Under the pieces are notes generated by a model that saw nothing but the letters and a program-made list of their open reading frames with translations, had not been told where the DNA came from and did not search any database. DNA of 64,000 nucleotides. It comes from Bacillota bacterium (lineage in GTDB: Bacteria; Bacillota; Clostridia; Peptostreptococcales; Anaerovoracaceae). Below are positions 8,844 through 16,848 of this stretch, piece after piece. Made by a program: the position numbers and the translations under genes. The stretch's first letter is position 1. Each line of letters opens with the position of its first letter. The DNA lies in the NCBI GenBank assembly GCA_017417045.1, contig JAFPZZ010000011.1:40727-104726 (forward strand). Reading direction: 5' to 3'.

Positions 8844-8981
8844 GGGGATCCTTCCGTTTTCCTTTTCAGCTCCGAGCATGCATTGCGCCTTCCTTACTTT
8901 TTGACCGCTGATCTATACTTCTTTTTAATCCAGCTGATCTATCCTTGCTTTTAAACCCCTGATACCTGAAGAGTCTGGAGT

Positions 8982-10007
8982 TTATTCTTCCATCCTTTCC
9001 AGATGAGTGTTCAGAAGATACATACGCAGGTCTTCCTCCTCGAAAGCTTTTTCCGAGAACGGGTCGGCGTAGCGGCGGACTAGTTCACCGAGCGTGATGC
9101 TTCGGGCTTCTCTGAGCGCGGGGATATCTTCTTCTACGACCCTGCGGATCAGTTCGTCTATCAGATCTGTCTTCAGATTCCCTATCCGCCATTCCGGACG
9201 CATGTGCGTGAAATTGAAGAACAGATCGTAGTTGTTTGTGACATAGAGCACGATCCCTTCGCTGTTGTGCGGGACCACATGGGAAGTATCGTCCTTCCAC
9301 ATTTCATACCATTGTTTTTCCGGATACAGCTCGTCGTAGTTCAGGAAATAAGGTATCAGCTCTTCGGGGATGTGCTCCTTTATGATGCGGATCGGGTAAA
9401 GCTTGCGGTTCTCCCCGTCGCAGCTTCCCGGATGGACAAAGAATCTGAAAACCCCGCCGAAGGCCTCACAGCGTTTAGCCAGCTCCAGATCCTTTGAAAG
9501 CTGCAGGAGCGCGGGCAGCTCGTCTTTATTCTCCTCGTTGATGAACGTCTGCCAGCGGGGGCTGATATCGTGATCAAGCAGGATCTCCGTCGCTTTCAGC
9601 AGCTCCGAAAAGGCGCCTTTGCGCCCTACGTAGCGGTCGGTGGTCGCTTCCATGCCAAAGAAAGTCAGCTGGACGCAATTTACGCCAACTTCCTTCAGAA
9701 AGCCCGCATACTCCGGGTCCCGGACGATACGCCAGAAGCTGGCCAGCTCAAAACGCGGCGGAACGGCGTTTGCGGAAAGCATCTTGTCGCGTTCCCACCT
9801 GCCGCGGTAGTCCGGGCAGAAATCCGGCTCCCTGAGCCAGCTGAAGAACTCGATCTCATCAAAATAGGGCTTAAACAGGTCGGCGATCCATTCGTCAGCA
9901 TTTGGCTCCATCGCTCTGTTTGGCATGTGAGACAGCCAGCAGTGCAGGCATCGGTTTGGGCAGCCGTACATATCTACGGCAAGCGTCAGCGCCTTCTTGT
10001 TTTTCAT
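8982..10007 (-). CDS. Radical SAM protein of unknown substrate
   Basis: Contains CPNRCLHC (CX3CX2C) near residue 15, the iron-sulfur site of radical SAM enzymes, followed by a 340-residue TIM-barrel-like body. Several aromatic Cys/Trp-rich stretches are present (FFSWLREPDFCPDYRGRW) and there is no SPASM-type C-terminal cysteine cluster. The start at 10007 is chosen over the longer frame (10073) because GAGGGGG precedes it and the protein then opens MKNKKALTLAVDMYGC. No precursor peptide or partner gene is adjacent, so the substrate is open. Confidence 0.82.
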   Translation of the reverse strand: MKNKKALTLAVDMYGCPNRCLHCWLSHMPNRAMEPNADEWIADLFKPYFDEIEFFSWLREPDFCPDYRGRWERDKMLSANAVPPRFELASFWRIVRDPEYAGFLKEVGVNCVQLTFFGMEATTDRYVGRKGAFSELLKATEILLDHDISPRWQTFINEENKDELPALLQLSKDLELAKRCEAFGGVFRFFVHPGSCDGENRKLYPIRIIKEHIPEELIPYFLNYDELYPEKQWYEMWKDDTSHVVPHNSEGIVLYVTNNYDLFFNFTHMRPEWRIGNLKTDLIDELIRRVVEEDIPALREARSITLGELVRRYADPFSEKAFEEEDLRMYLLNTHLERMEE

Positions 10008-10132
10008 TGCATTACCCCCTCGATACTGTCTTTTCAGATCTATGCAGGTATTATACCAAATCATCTTTCCCATTTTGCCCTTATTTTCGCCTCGCCTCTA
10101 ACATCTGCCCTTATCTTCCCCCTTCCCGCATC

Positions 10133-10161
10133 TTGGCGCTTCCTCACTACTGCGGTATAAT
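10133..10161 (+). promoter_or_regulatory. Promoter of the acyltransferase gene
   Basis: TTGGCG (10133-10138), a 17-bp spacer and a perfect TATAAT (10156-10161) lie 53 bp before the ATG. A GGGCC/GGCCC hairpin follows in the leader (10170-10184). Confidence 0.75.
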
Positions 10162-10213
10162 CGGTCCAAAGGGCCCTCGCGGCCCGGGTAAAAAGACAGG
10201 AGCGTAACGCGCC

Positions 10214-11479
10214 ATGAAGATAAAAAACAGACCCCTTTCCTACGAGGAAGTCCTCGCCCTACCGGAGCAGGCGCATATGCAGCCCAAGAGGCCGAACATG
10301 TTCTTTCGGACGCTGCTTAAGGCGGTCGGAGCTTCGGATCTGAAGGCCACGGACTTCACCTATGAGACCGAGGGCATGGAGAGGCTCGGCAAGGACGAGC
10401 CCGCGCTCTTTCTGATGAACCATTCGAGCATCATAGACCTCAAGATCGCCTGCACCATACTCTATCCCAGGCCCTTCAACATCATCTGCACCTCGGACGG
10501 CTTCGTCGGAAAGAACTGGCTCATGCGCGAGCTCGGCTGCGTCCCGACGCAGAAATTCGTAAGCGACGTGCGCCTCGTGCGCGACATGAAGTTCATCGCT
10601 GACAAACTGCAGGATTCCATACTGATGTACCCGGAGGCGAGCTACAGCTTCGACGGCACCGCGACTCCCCTTCCGGAGTCCGTCGGAAAGCTCCTTAAGC
10701 TGCTCAAGATCCCCGTCGTCATGATAAAGACCTCCGGGGCCTTCCTGCGCGACCCGCTCTACAACATGCTGCAGCTGAGGAAGGTCAAGGTCAGCGCCAA
10801 GATGACTTACGTGCTGTCGCCCGAGGATATCAAAGAGAAGAGCGTGGACGAGCTGAACGCCGTCCTGAAGGAGCTCTTCACCTTCGACAACTTCCGCGAT
10901 CAGCAGGAAGCGGGCGTCATCGTGGACGAGCCCTTCCGCGCGGACGGGCTGAACCGCGTGCTGTATAAATGCCCCGCCTGCGAAGCGGAGGGCCGCATGA
11001 CAGGCAAAGGCACTGAGCTTCGCTGCGAGAGCTGCGGCAAAGTCTGGGAGCTCACCGAGACCGGCTTTTTGAAGGCCGCGGATGGTGAGGATATATTCGA
11101 CCATATCCCTGACTGGTACGCCTGGGAGCGGCAGCAGGTGCGCGAAGAGCTCTTAAGCGGCAGCTACAGACTGGATATCCCCGTGCTTATCCGCGTCCTG
11201 AAGGACACGAAGAGCCTTTACACCGTCGGTGAAGGCAGGCTGCTGCATACGGCCGAAGGCTTCCATCTGACGGGCGGCGGCGGCGCGCTCGACTACTCGC
11301 AGGATCCCTCGGACTCATACAGCCTCTACTCGGACTATTTCTGGTACGAGCTGGGCGACATGATATGCATAGGCACGAACAAGCTTCTGTACTACTGCTT
11401 CCCGCTCGAAGGCGGAGACGTCGTCGCAAAGACCAGGCTCGCGGCGGAGGAGCTGTTCAAGCTGAAGAGGAAGGGATAA
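10214..11479 (+). CDS. PlsC-like 1-acylglycerol-3-phosphate acyltransferase with zinc ribbon
   Basis: The first 230 residues are a PlsC/LPLAT acyltransferase: the catalytic NHX4D motif appears as MNHSSIIDLK near residue 75, and YPEASYSFDG near residue 140 takes the place of the usual EGTRS block. This family acylates lysophosphatidate at the membrane surface. Behind it is a zinc-ribbon-like CPAC...CESC segment (about residues 254-278) and a 140-residue C-terminal region I do not recognise. At 421 residues it is far longer than a plain PlsC (about 240). It has its own promoter and an AGGAG site. Confidence 0.8.
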   Translation: MKIKNRPLSYEEVLALPEQAHMQPKRPNMFFRTLLKAVGASDLKATDFTYETEGMERLGKDEPALFLMNHSSIIDLKIACTILYPRPFNIICTSDGFVGKNWLMRELGCVPTQKFVSDVRLVRDMKFIADKLQDSILMYPEASYSFDGTATPLPESVGKLLKLLKIPVVMIKTSGAFLRDPLYNMLQLRKVKVSAKMTYVLSPEDIKEKSVDELNAVLKELFTFDNFRDQQEAGVIVDEPFRADGLNRVLYKCPACEAEGRMTGKGTELRCESCGKVWELTETGFLKAADGEDIFDHIPDWYAWERQQVREELLSGSYRLDIPVLIRVLKDTKSLYTVGEGRLLHTAEGFHLTGGGGALDYSQDPSDSYSLYSDYFWYELGDMICIGTNKLLYYCFPLEGGDVVAKTRLAAEELFKLKRKG

Positions 11480-11510
11480 AAGAGAAGACGATATGATGGC
11501 TGATATATGA

Positions 11511-11722
11511 CGCTGTGAGTCGATCTTCCGGGATGAGCTCGAAGGAAAACATGTAAGGGTGATCTCTGTCGAAATGGGCGAAAAGCCTTTTGAACTCATA
11601 ATGAAAGGGTATATTGAAGGTAAGTATACCCGGTCAGTGAGATAAACGAATTTCCGGCGGCTATCCGGCAGCTAGGTGAAGCCGCGGAAGAGCTTGCAGA
11701 GTTCATAAAGAAAAATCGATAA
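11511..11722 (+). pseudogene. Remnant of a small gene broken by a frameshift
   Basis: Two short plus-strand frames join end to end with protein-like composition. Frame one (11511-11645) contains VISVEMGEKPFELIMKGYI. Frame two reads VSEINEFPAAIRQL and then EELAEFIKKNR to a stop at 11722. They overlap in the GGTCAGTGAG region near 11633-11642, so a one- or two-base indel there would join them. There is no good start codon or ribosome-binding site. I do not recognise the family. Confidence 0.4.
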
Positions 11723-11834
11723 CAGTATCGATCGGATCATCAGCCATAGTACAAATTTATGTACCTGCCCTGTGATAATATTATTTTGCCGAACAAATAA
11801 CGCGTTTCGCTTAATTAGGGAAGGGATCAGGACT

Positions 11835-12047
11835 ATGATCGCGCTTGCAGGTATACTGATGATGGCATTCATCGGGCTCATAATGCGTCTGATGCTGTAC
11901 GCTTCAGAGCTCATTCTATGGCTGGCATTCGGTCCCTTCATAGCCTTGTTTAAACTAGGCCTCGCGGCGGTCAGTCTCCTCTTTTGGCCCGTCACCGCAT
12001 TTCTTAACCTCCTCTGCGGAAGATCTGCAGATGTGAAAAAAGGCTGA
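11835..12047 (+). CDS. Small hydrophobic membrane protein
   Basis: A 70-residue product with two predicted membrane helices (MIALAGILMMAFIGLIM and the region LAFGPFIALFKLGLAAVSLL), a third hydrophobic stretch and a short basic tail. The frame is open from 11772, but ATG at 11835 is preferred because it removes a polar, non-membrane N-terminus; the upstream GGGA/AGGA site is weak. A strong terminator follows 14 bp after the stop. No family recognised, and it could be a non-functional open frame. Confidence 0.5.
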   Translation: MIALAGILMMAFIGLIMRLMLYASELILWLAFGPFIALFKLGLAAVSLLFWPVTAFLNLLCGRSADVKKG

Positions 12048-12060
12048 GGAATATCTTGTA

Positions 12061-12100
12061 ACGAAAAGTGCCGGTGCTGATGCGCCGGCACTTTCGTTTT
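12061..12100 (+). terminator. Intrinsic terminator
   Basis: Stem ACGAAAAGTGCCGG against CCGGCACTTTCGT (12061-12097) followed by TTTT, just after the small membrane protein. It may also serve the convergent lipase gene on the minus strand. Confidence 0.75.
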
Positions 12101-12168
12101 ACACATTATTCGTTGGGTTTAGATCAGTTCATGCATTCAAAGCGGTCATGACCCATCTGCCCGGACTC

Positions 12169-12984
12169 TCATCTCGCGGATCCGCTGCCGTGCGCTGCGT
12201 TCAGGTCAGGGCCCATGATCCCGGCTCCAGGATCGAGCCCCTCGTAGAGCTCTGCCTGGTCGTAGCCTGTGTGGTAGCGGTAGGGATCGAGCAGCCTGAA
12301 AAGCGACCTGCGCTTATCCGTCCCGACGTCCACCCTGTTCAGCATCGTGAAGCCCTTAAACGGCGGCATATAGGTCACGATGTCGTTGATATCGGCGAAG
12401 TTCCAGCACTCCTCGCAGAGGGTCCCGAAGTATTTTTTCATACGCTCCGCGTTGGAGCTCACGCTCTTGAAGGGCCTTACGCTTCCGTAGGTGAAGAGGT
12501 GCGGCCTCACGCCGAAGTTGTAGTTCAGATCCTGGCAGCAGAGTATGGCCTGACCCGAACCCAGGGACCAGCCCAGGATCTCGGTCTCGGCGTCAGGGTG
12601 CTTGTCGTGAAGTTTCTGCCACTGCTTCCTGACCTCGCGCTTGATGGTGAGGTACATGTCGCCCCAGCCGCGGTGCACCCTCAGCTGCAGAGGCTCGCCT
12701 TCGAATTCTATGGCGTCGTAGTATTTGACGGAGAATTCGCCGACATTGGCGACCCAGTCCGAAAAGCCCGCCGTCCTCTGGAAATTGAGCTGGATGACGT
12801 TCCTGTCCTCCTCGTAATGGATCTCGTAGTTGACCTCGTGGCTGATCCCAAAGAGCCTCTCCCAAAACGTGTTGCTGTAAGCGACTGCGGTGTAGCTCAC
12901 GGCGTAAGAGACCGTGCCCTTGTGGTTGTAGTCCTCGCTGGTGTTTATGAAATACTGCTCGAAAGGCAGCCTGCGGTAGTCCAT
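12169..12984 (-). CDS. Lipase class 3-like alpha/beta hydrolase
   Basis: A 271-residue protein with the Lipase_3 nucleophile elbow GWSLGSGQA (GXSXG) near residue 138. A plausible acid/His pair lies in NDIVTYMPP and YRYHTGYDQ, the order expected of fungal-type class 3 lipases. The preceding segment RVHRGWGDMY resembles the oxyanion-hole strand (FRGT/HRGF) of that family. There is no signal peptide, so it is probably cytoplasmic; the substrate is unknown. It is convergent with the small membrane protein gene, and the FMN reductase gene lies about 140 bp upstream on the same strand. Confidence 0.8.
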   Translation of the reverse strand: MDYRRLPFEQYFINTSEDYNHKGTVSYAVSYTAVAYSNTFWERLFGISHEVNYEIHYEEDRNVIQLNFQRTAGFSDWVANVGEFSVKYYDAIEFEGEPLQLRVHRGWGDMYLTIKREVRKQWQKLHDKHPDAETEILGWSLGSGQAILCCQDLNYNFGVRPHLFTYGSVRPFKSVSSNAERMKKYFGTLCEECWNFADINDIVTYMPPFKGFTMLNRVDVGTDKRRSLFRLLDPYRYHTGYDQAELYEGLDPGAGIMGPDLNAAHGSGSAR

Positions 12985-13125
12985 GCGCTTTCCCCTTTTC
13001 CGCGCTCCGGCGCCCAGGCCTCCGGAAACTCACGGATCGGATGATATTTTAAAACCTTTTGTTTTATTATATCACCAGGGAAACGCCTGTTCAACCGGCT
13101 ATACCTTTGCCAGCCGCCCCGTGTC

Positions 13126-13776
13126 CTATATCTTCGCCAGCCTCTTCGCGAACTCCTCGCCCGCCTTCTTTCCTCTCTCGAGGTCGGAAGGCCATCTTTT
13201 GGCTCGTATCTCCTCGGAGATCGCGGCGGCCTCGGGGCCGGGGCTGATGTAGATATCCGACTTGCCGCTCTCCCAGGTCTGCGTCTGGTTGACCGCAAGC
13301 TCGGTCCAGTTTATATTCTTCAGGAAGCCTTTGGCGTTGCCGCTCAGGGCCTGCGCGTGCAGCGGGAGCTTGACCTCGGACACGATCTCCGGCTGGTACA
13401 TGGTGTATATCGCGGCGATCTCGATGTGGTGGTCCAGCTCTCCTGGGTATATGAAGCGCTCGAGCAGACATTTCAGCTGAGCGGAAGGCTCCCAGAAATA
13501 CACAGGGGTGGCGAAGACTATGCCGTCCGCCGCCCTCATGCGCTCCAGAAGCTCGCTCGCCCCGTCGCGCTGGACGCAGCCTATGCCCTTGCGGCTCTTG
13601 AGCCCGCAGCCCATGCATCCCCTGCAGCCCTTGTAGTCGAGGTCGAAAACGTCGACCCTCTCTATCTCGGCGTCCGGGCTTACGGCCCTGATCCCCTCGA
13701 TGAACGAATCCAGCATGGACGCGCTGTTTCTGTGTTTGTTCGCGCTCCCGTTGAGCGCTATGATCTTCTTTGACAT
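13126..13776 (-). CDS. NADPH-dependent FMN reductase-family flavoprotein
   Basis: Flavodoxin-like fold, 216 residues. IIALNGSANKHRNSASML supplies the phosphate-binding loop for FMN, and FATPVYFWEPSAQLK is the second flavin-contacting segment. Between them is a Cys-rich stretch, GCRGCMGCGLKSRKGIGC (about residues 50-67), as in iron-sulfur flavoprotein relatives, although the spacing does not by itself prove a cluster. Probably a cytoplasmic oxidoreductase of unknown acceptor. Stand-alone on the minus strand. Confidence 0.85.
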   Translation of the reverse strand: MSKKIIALNGSANKHRNSASMLDSFIEGIRAVSPDAEIERVDVFDLDYKGCRGCMGCGLKSRKGIGCVQRDGASELLERMRAADGIVFATPVYFWEPSAQLKCLLERFIYPGELDHHIEIAAIYTMYQPEIVSEVKLPLHAQALSGNAKGFLKNINWTELAVNQTQTWESGKSDIYISPGPEAAAISEEIRAKRWPSDLERGKKAGEEFAKRLAKI

Positions 13777-13855
13777 GATGTCTCCTCCCCTCAGGACCTG
13801 CGCGGCGCCCTGTGCGCCCTTTTATCTCGATTTTATCACGGACGGACGTTTTCTG

Positions 13856-13885
13856 TTGAAATGACTTGCGTTTAGATGGTATAAT
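13856..13885 (+). promoter_or_regulatory. Promoter of the coiled-coil gene pair
   Basis: TTGAAA (13856-13861), an 18-bp spacer and a perfect TATAAT (13880-13885) preceded by TGG. It lies 30 bp before the start codon of the first small gene. Confidence 0.7.
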
Positions 13886-13915
13886 CCTTTTCGATTTTTC
13901 TTAAGGAGGACCCCC

Positions 13916-14242
13916 ATGTTCCGAAAGATGGGATACGCTATATTCTGCGTGCTCGTGATAGTCATCGCGATGGCCATGCAGTACAACACCACTGAGACCA
14001 GGAAGCTGAACACCCAGCTCAGCGAGATGAACGACAAGGTCGCAGAGGCCCAGGCCGAGCTCGCCGAAAAGGAGCAGACGCTCGAAGCCCTTCAAAGCAG
14101 GCTCGCGGAGCTCGAAGCAGAGGCGGAAGCTGAATCGGCCGAGCAGGCTGGCTCCGATGAAGACGCCGAAAGCGGCACGGCTGACAGCACGGACGCCCCT
14201 GCATACGGCACGGCGGCAAACGAAGGAAAGGAGGCTCTGTGA
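13916..14242 (+). CDS. Membrane-anchored coiled-coil protein, unknown function (first of pair)
   Basis: A 108-residue protein with an N-terminal membrane helix (MFRKMGYAIFCVLVIVIAMA), a heptad-rich coiled coil (residues about 30-75, Leu and Ala at core positions, QTLEALQSRLAELEAEAEA) and an acidic, Ala/Gly-rich disordered tail. A strong AAGGAGG site lies 6 nt upstream. The stop codon overlaps the next ATG (TGATG), so the two small proteins are translationally coupled and may interact. The topology recalls FtsL/DivIC-type proteins, but I see no family signature. Confidence 0.75.
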   Translation: MFRKMGYAIFCVLVIVIAMAMQYNTTETRKLNTQLSEMNDKVAEAQAELAEKEQTLEALQSRLAELEAEAEAESAEQAGSDEDAESGTADSTDAPAYGTAANEGKEAL

Positions 14243-14496
14243 TGGCTTATACCGGAAGAGGACAGAGATACGGGGATTCCAACTCTGATACCGCGGCCCT
14301 GATCCTGTGGGTCGTGAACGTCGCTCTCGCCTTCGGCTCGACCCAGATCAACTCGACCTTCGAGGCGACCAACGCGGAGCTTACTGAGCAGCTTACCGCC
14401 GCGCAGCAGGTGTACGAGGAGACCGAGACGAGCATAGCCGAGGCGGATGACGCTATAGCGGAGCTTGAAGCACGCATAGCTGAGATGAAAAGATGA
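14242..14496 (+). CDS. Membrane-anchored coiled-coil protein, unknown function (second of pair)
   Basis: An 84-residue protein with a polar, Gly/Arg-rich N-terminus (MAYTGRGQRYGDSNSD), one membrane helix (AALILWVVNVALAFGS) and a C-terminal coiled coil (IAEADDAIAELEARIAEMKR). ATG at 14242 is chosen because AAAGGAGG ends 7 nt upstream and the ATG overlaps the previous stop by one base. It shares the helix-plus-coiled-coil plan of its neighbour but is not an obvious paralogue. A perfect palindromic terminator follows within 2 bp. Confidence 0.75.
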   Translation: MAYTGRGQRYGDSNSDTAALILWVVNVALAFGSTQINSTFEATNAELTEQLTAAQQVYEETETSIAEADDAIAELEARIAEMKR

Positions 14497-14497
14497 A

Positions 14498-14530
14498 AAG
14501 ACGGCACGGTCGACCGTGCCGTCTTATTTT
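14498..14530 (+). terminator. Intrinsic terminator of the coiled-coil pair
   Basis: Perfect 14-bp palindrome (AAGACGGCACGGTC and its complement, 14498-14525) running into TATTTTAG. It starts one base after the stop codon region. Confidence 0.85.
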
Positions 14531-14588
14531 AGATCTTAATTTATGGCTGTTTGAAGCGCTGAAGCAGATCTGCCCCGCTGCCGGCATC

Positions 14589-15236
14589 CTACTTACCTAT
14601 CCAGCTCTCGTCTGAAGGATCGTTTCTGAAGGCTATGAGGGCGGGGATCTGTTCCTCGCGTATATAGCCCTGCTCGGCCGCTACCTGAAGCAGCGTATCG
14701 TAATCTGAAGCGGAGTGGTTCACGAGCTCATGCTCCTTGAGCCTTGCGTCCGCTTTTTTCATGCCGTAGGTGAATATCGACGCGATCCCTAGGACCTCGG
14801 CCCCGGCCTCTCTGAGCGCCTCGCATACGTCTACGCAGCTTCCGGCCGTCGAGATGAGGTCTTCGATCACGACGACCTTTGTGCCCGGTTCGCAGCGCCC
14901 CTCGATCTGATTGCTGCGGCCGTGATCCTTAGCCGCGGCGCGCACGTAGCCCATGGGCAGGCCGAGTATGGTCGCGACTATCGCGGCGTGGGCTATCCCG
15001 GCGGTGCTGGTGCCCATGACGGATTCGCACTGCGGGTAGTATTCCCTGATGATCTGCGCAAGCGCCATCTCGACATCGCCGCGCACGTCTACGTCTGAAA
15101 GGGTCAGGCGGTTGTCGCAGTAGATGGGCGATTTGATCCCGCTTGCCCATATAAATGGCTGCTCGGGGCGGAGGAACACCGCCTTGATCTTGAGAAGATC
15201 GGACGCTATCGTCTTTTTGATCTCGCTGCTGTTCAT
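14589..15236 (-). CDS. pyrE: Orotate phosphoribosyltransferase
   Basis: Transfers the phosphoribosyl group of PRPP to orotate to make OMP, the fifth step of pyrimidine synthesis. The 215-residue protein has the type I PRTase PRPP-binding motif VVVIEDLISTAGSC near residue 117 and the flexible-loop region AAAKDHGRSNQIEG with a catalytic Lys. Its ATG overlaps the pyrF stop (ATGA, 15233-15236), so the two are translationally coupled. It is the last gene of the pyr operon. Confidence 0.96.
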   Translation of the reverse strand: MNSSEIKKTIASDLLKIKAVFLRPEQPFIWASGIKSPIYCDNRLTLSDVDVRGDVEMALAQIIREYYPQCESVMGTSTAGIAHAAIVATILGLPMGYVRAAAKDHGRSNQIEGRCEPGTKVVVIEDLISTAGSCVDVCEALREAGAEVLGIASIFTYGMKKADARLKEHELVNHSASDYDTLLQVAAEQGYIREEQIPALIAFRNDPSDESWIGK

Positions 15237-15937
15237 TGTTTCCCCTCCTCGAATTCCCTGCTCGCACGCTCGTAGGCCTTTACGGGATCGGCCGCCGCTG
15301 TGATGGCCCGTCCTACGACTATGAAGCTCGATCCGAGATCATGCGCCATGGCCGGAGTAGTCACCCTCTTCTGATCGCCCCTGTCGCCGCCCGCGAATCT
15401 TATGCCCGGGGTAACGGTCAGAAAATCGCTGCCGCAGGCTTCGTGTACGAGCGCGGATTCGAGCGGGGAGCATACGACTCCGTCACAGCCGGCCTCCATG
15501 GCATTCTGCGCGTAGTGCTTTACTGTGTCCGCCATGCTGTGGTCTATCCAGAGCTCTTTTTTCATGACTTCTTCGCTGGTGCTGGTCAGCTGGGTCACGG
15601 CGAGGAGCAGAGCCTTTGATCCCCTTTCGTCGAGGGCGCGCCTCGCGGCCCTCATCATCTCTATGGAACCTGCCGCATGGACGTTCACCATGTCCACATC
15701 GAGCTCCGCAAGCTGAAGCATGGACTTGTGGACCGTGTTAGGTATGTCATGGAGCTTCAGATCGAGGAATATCTTGTGTCCCCTTGTTTTTATCTGCCTG
15801 ACTATCTCAGGCCCTCCGCCGTAAAAGACCTCCATGCCTATCTTGACAAAGGGCTTTACCTCTCCGAAGCTGTCCAGAAATCCCAAAAGCTGATCTCTGC
15901 TCTCAAAATCACAGGCGATGATGACTTCTCTCTTCAT
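15233..15937 (-). CDS. pyrF: Orotidine 5'-phosphate decarboxylase
   Basis: Decarboxylates OMP to UMP. The 234-residue TIM-barrel protein carries the catalytic FLDLKLHDIPNTV (DXKXXD) near residue 57 and the phosphate-binding SSFIVVGRAI near the C-terminus. It overlaps pyrD (upstream) and pyrE (downstream) by four bases each through ATGA junctions. Confidence 0.96.
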   Translation of the reverse strand: MKREVIIACDFESRDQLLGFLDSFGEVKPFVKIGMEVFYGGGPEIVRQIKTRGHKIFLDLKLHDIPNTVHKSMLQLAELDVDMVNVHAAGSIEMMRAARRALDERGSKALLLAVTQLTSTSEEVMKKELWIDHSMADTVKHYAQNAMEAGCDGVVCSPLESALVHEACGSDFLTVTPGIRFAGGDRGDQKRVTTPAMAHDLGSSFIVVGRAITAAADPVKAYERASREFEEGKQ

Positions 15938-16848
15938 TTGAATGCTCTCCCGATAATCTCGTTTATATCATCTATGCCGAGCTCTTCGAGCGCTGCCTCG
16001 AGCTCATTTTTTATCCTTGGCACACTCATTGGGTCGATGAGGTTCGAGGTGCCGATCTCAACGGCGCTCGCTCCCGCGGACATCATTTCTATGACGTCCC
16101 GTCCGCTGCAGACCCCTCCGCAGCCTATTATCGGTATGCTCACGCGCGGCGAGATCTGGTATATCCTCTGCAGCGCCAGCGGGAATATCCCGGGGCCGCT
16201 CACCCCTCCGGTGACGTTGGCGAGCACCGGCTTTCCAGTCCTGTAGTCCAGGCGCATGCCGAGGAAGGTGTTCAGCAGGACCAATCCGTCCGCACCGGCT
16301 TCCTCCAACGCTTCACACATGGCCGGCAGGTCCGGACACTGCGGCGTGCATTTGACATATACAGGTTTGTCTGATGTCTTCTTGACGGCTCTGAGCACTT
16401 CCGCGGCAGTCTTTGGATCCGTTCCGAAGCTCATCCCTCCTCCGTGGACGTTTGGGCATGAGATGTTAAGCTCTATGGCCCCGACGATATCTTCCGCTGC
16501 CAGAAGGCGGGCACACTCTGCGTATTCTTCCACGGAAAAGCCGCTGACGTTAGCGAATATCTTCCCCCTGTATATCTTCCTGAGCTCGGGGAAAACACTC
16601 TCTATGACTTCGCGCGCCCCGGGATTTTGAAGTCCCACGGCGTTGAGCATCCCGCCGGCACATTCCGCTATCCTTGGAAGGGCGTTGCCTTCTCTCGGCT
16701 CGAGCGTAGTGCCCTTCATGGAAAAGCTTCCGCATTCGTTGACGTCGAAGAAGTCCAGATGGTCCATTCCGTAGCCGAAGGTCCCGCTCGCTGGGATCAG
16801 GGGATTTTTGAGCTCCATCCCGGGAAGCTTTACCGCAAGCTCTGCCAT
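15934..16848 (-). CDS. pyrD: Dihydroorotate dehydrogenase class 1B, catalytic subunit
   Basis: FMN-containing subunit oxidising dihydroorotate to orotate. The 304-residue protein shows LKNPLIPASGTFGYG, ELNISCPNVHGGG (class 1 active-site loop region), GLVLLNTF and the phosphate-binding IIGCGGVCSGRD. It belongs to class 1B because the electron-transfer subunit pyrK lies directly upstream and overlaps it by 19 bp. In this class electrons pass from FMN through PyrK to NAD+. Confidence 0.95.
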   Translation of the reverse strand: MAELAVKLPGMELKNPLIPASGTFGYGMDHLDFFDVNECGSFSMKGTTLEPREGNALPRIAECAGGMLNAVGLQNPGAREVIESVFPELRKIYRGKIFANVSGFSVEEYAECARLLAAEDIVGAIELNISCPNVHGGGMSFGTDPKTAAEVLRAVKKTSDKPVYVKCTPQCPDLPAMCEALEEAGADGLVLLNTFLGMRLDYRTGKPVLANVTGGVSGPGIFPLALQRIYQISPRVSIPIIGCGGVCSGRDVIEMMSAGASAVEIGTSNLIDPMSVPRIKNELEAALEELGIDDINEIIGRAFK

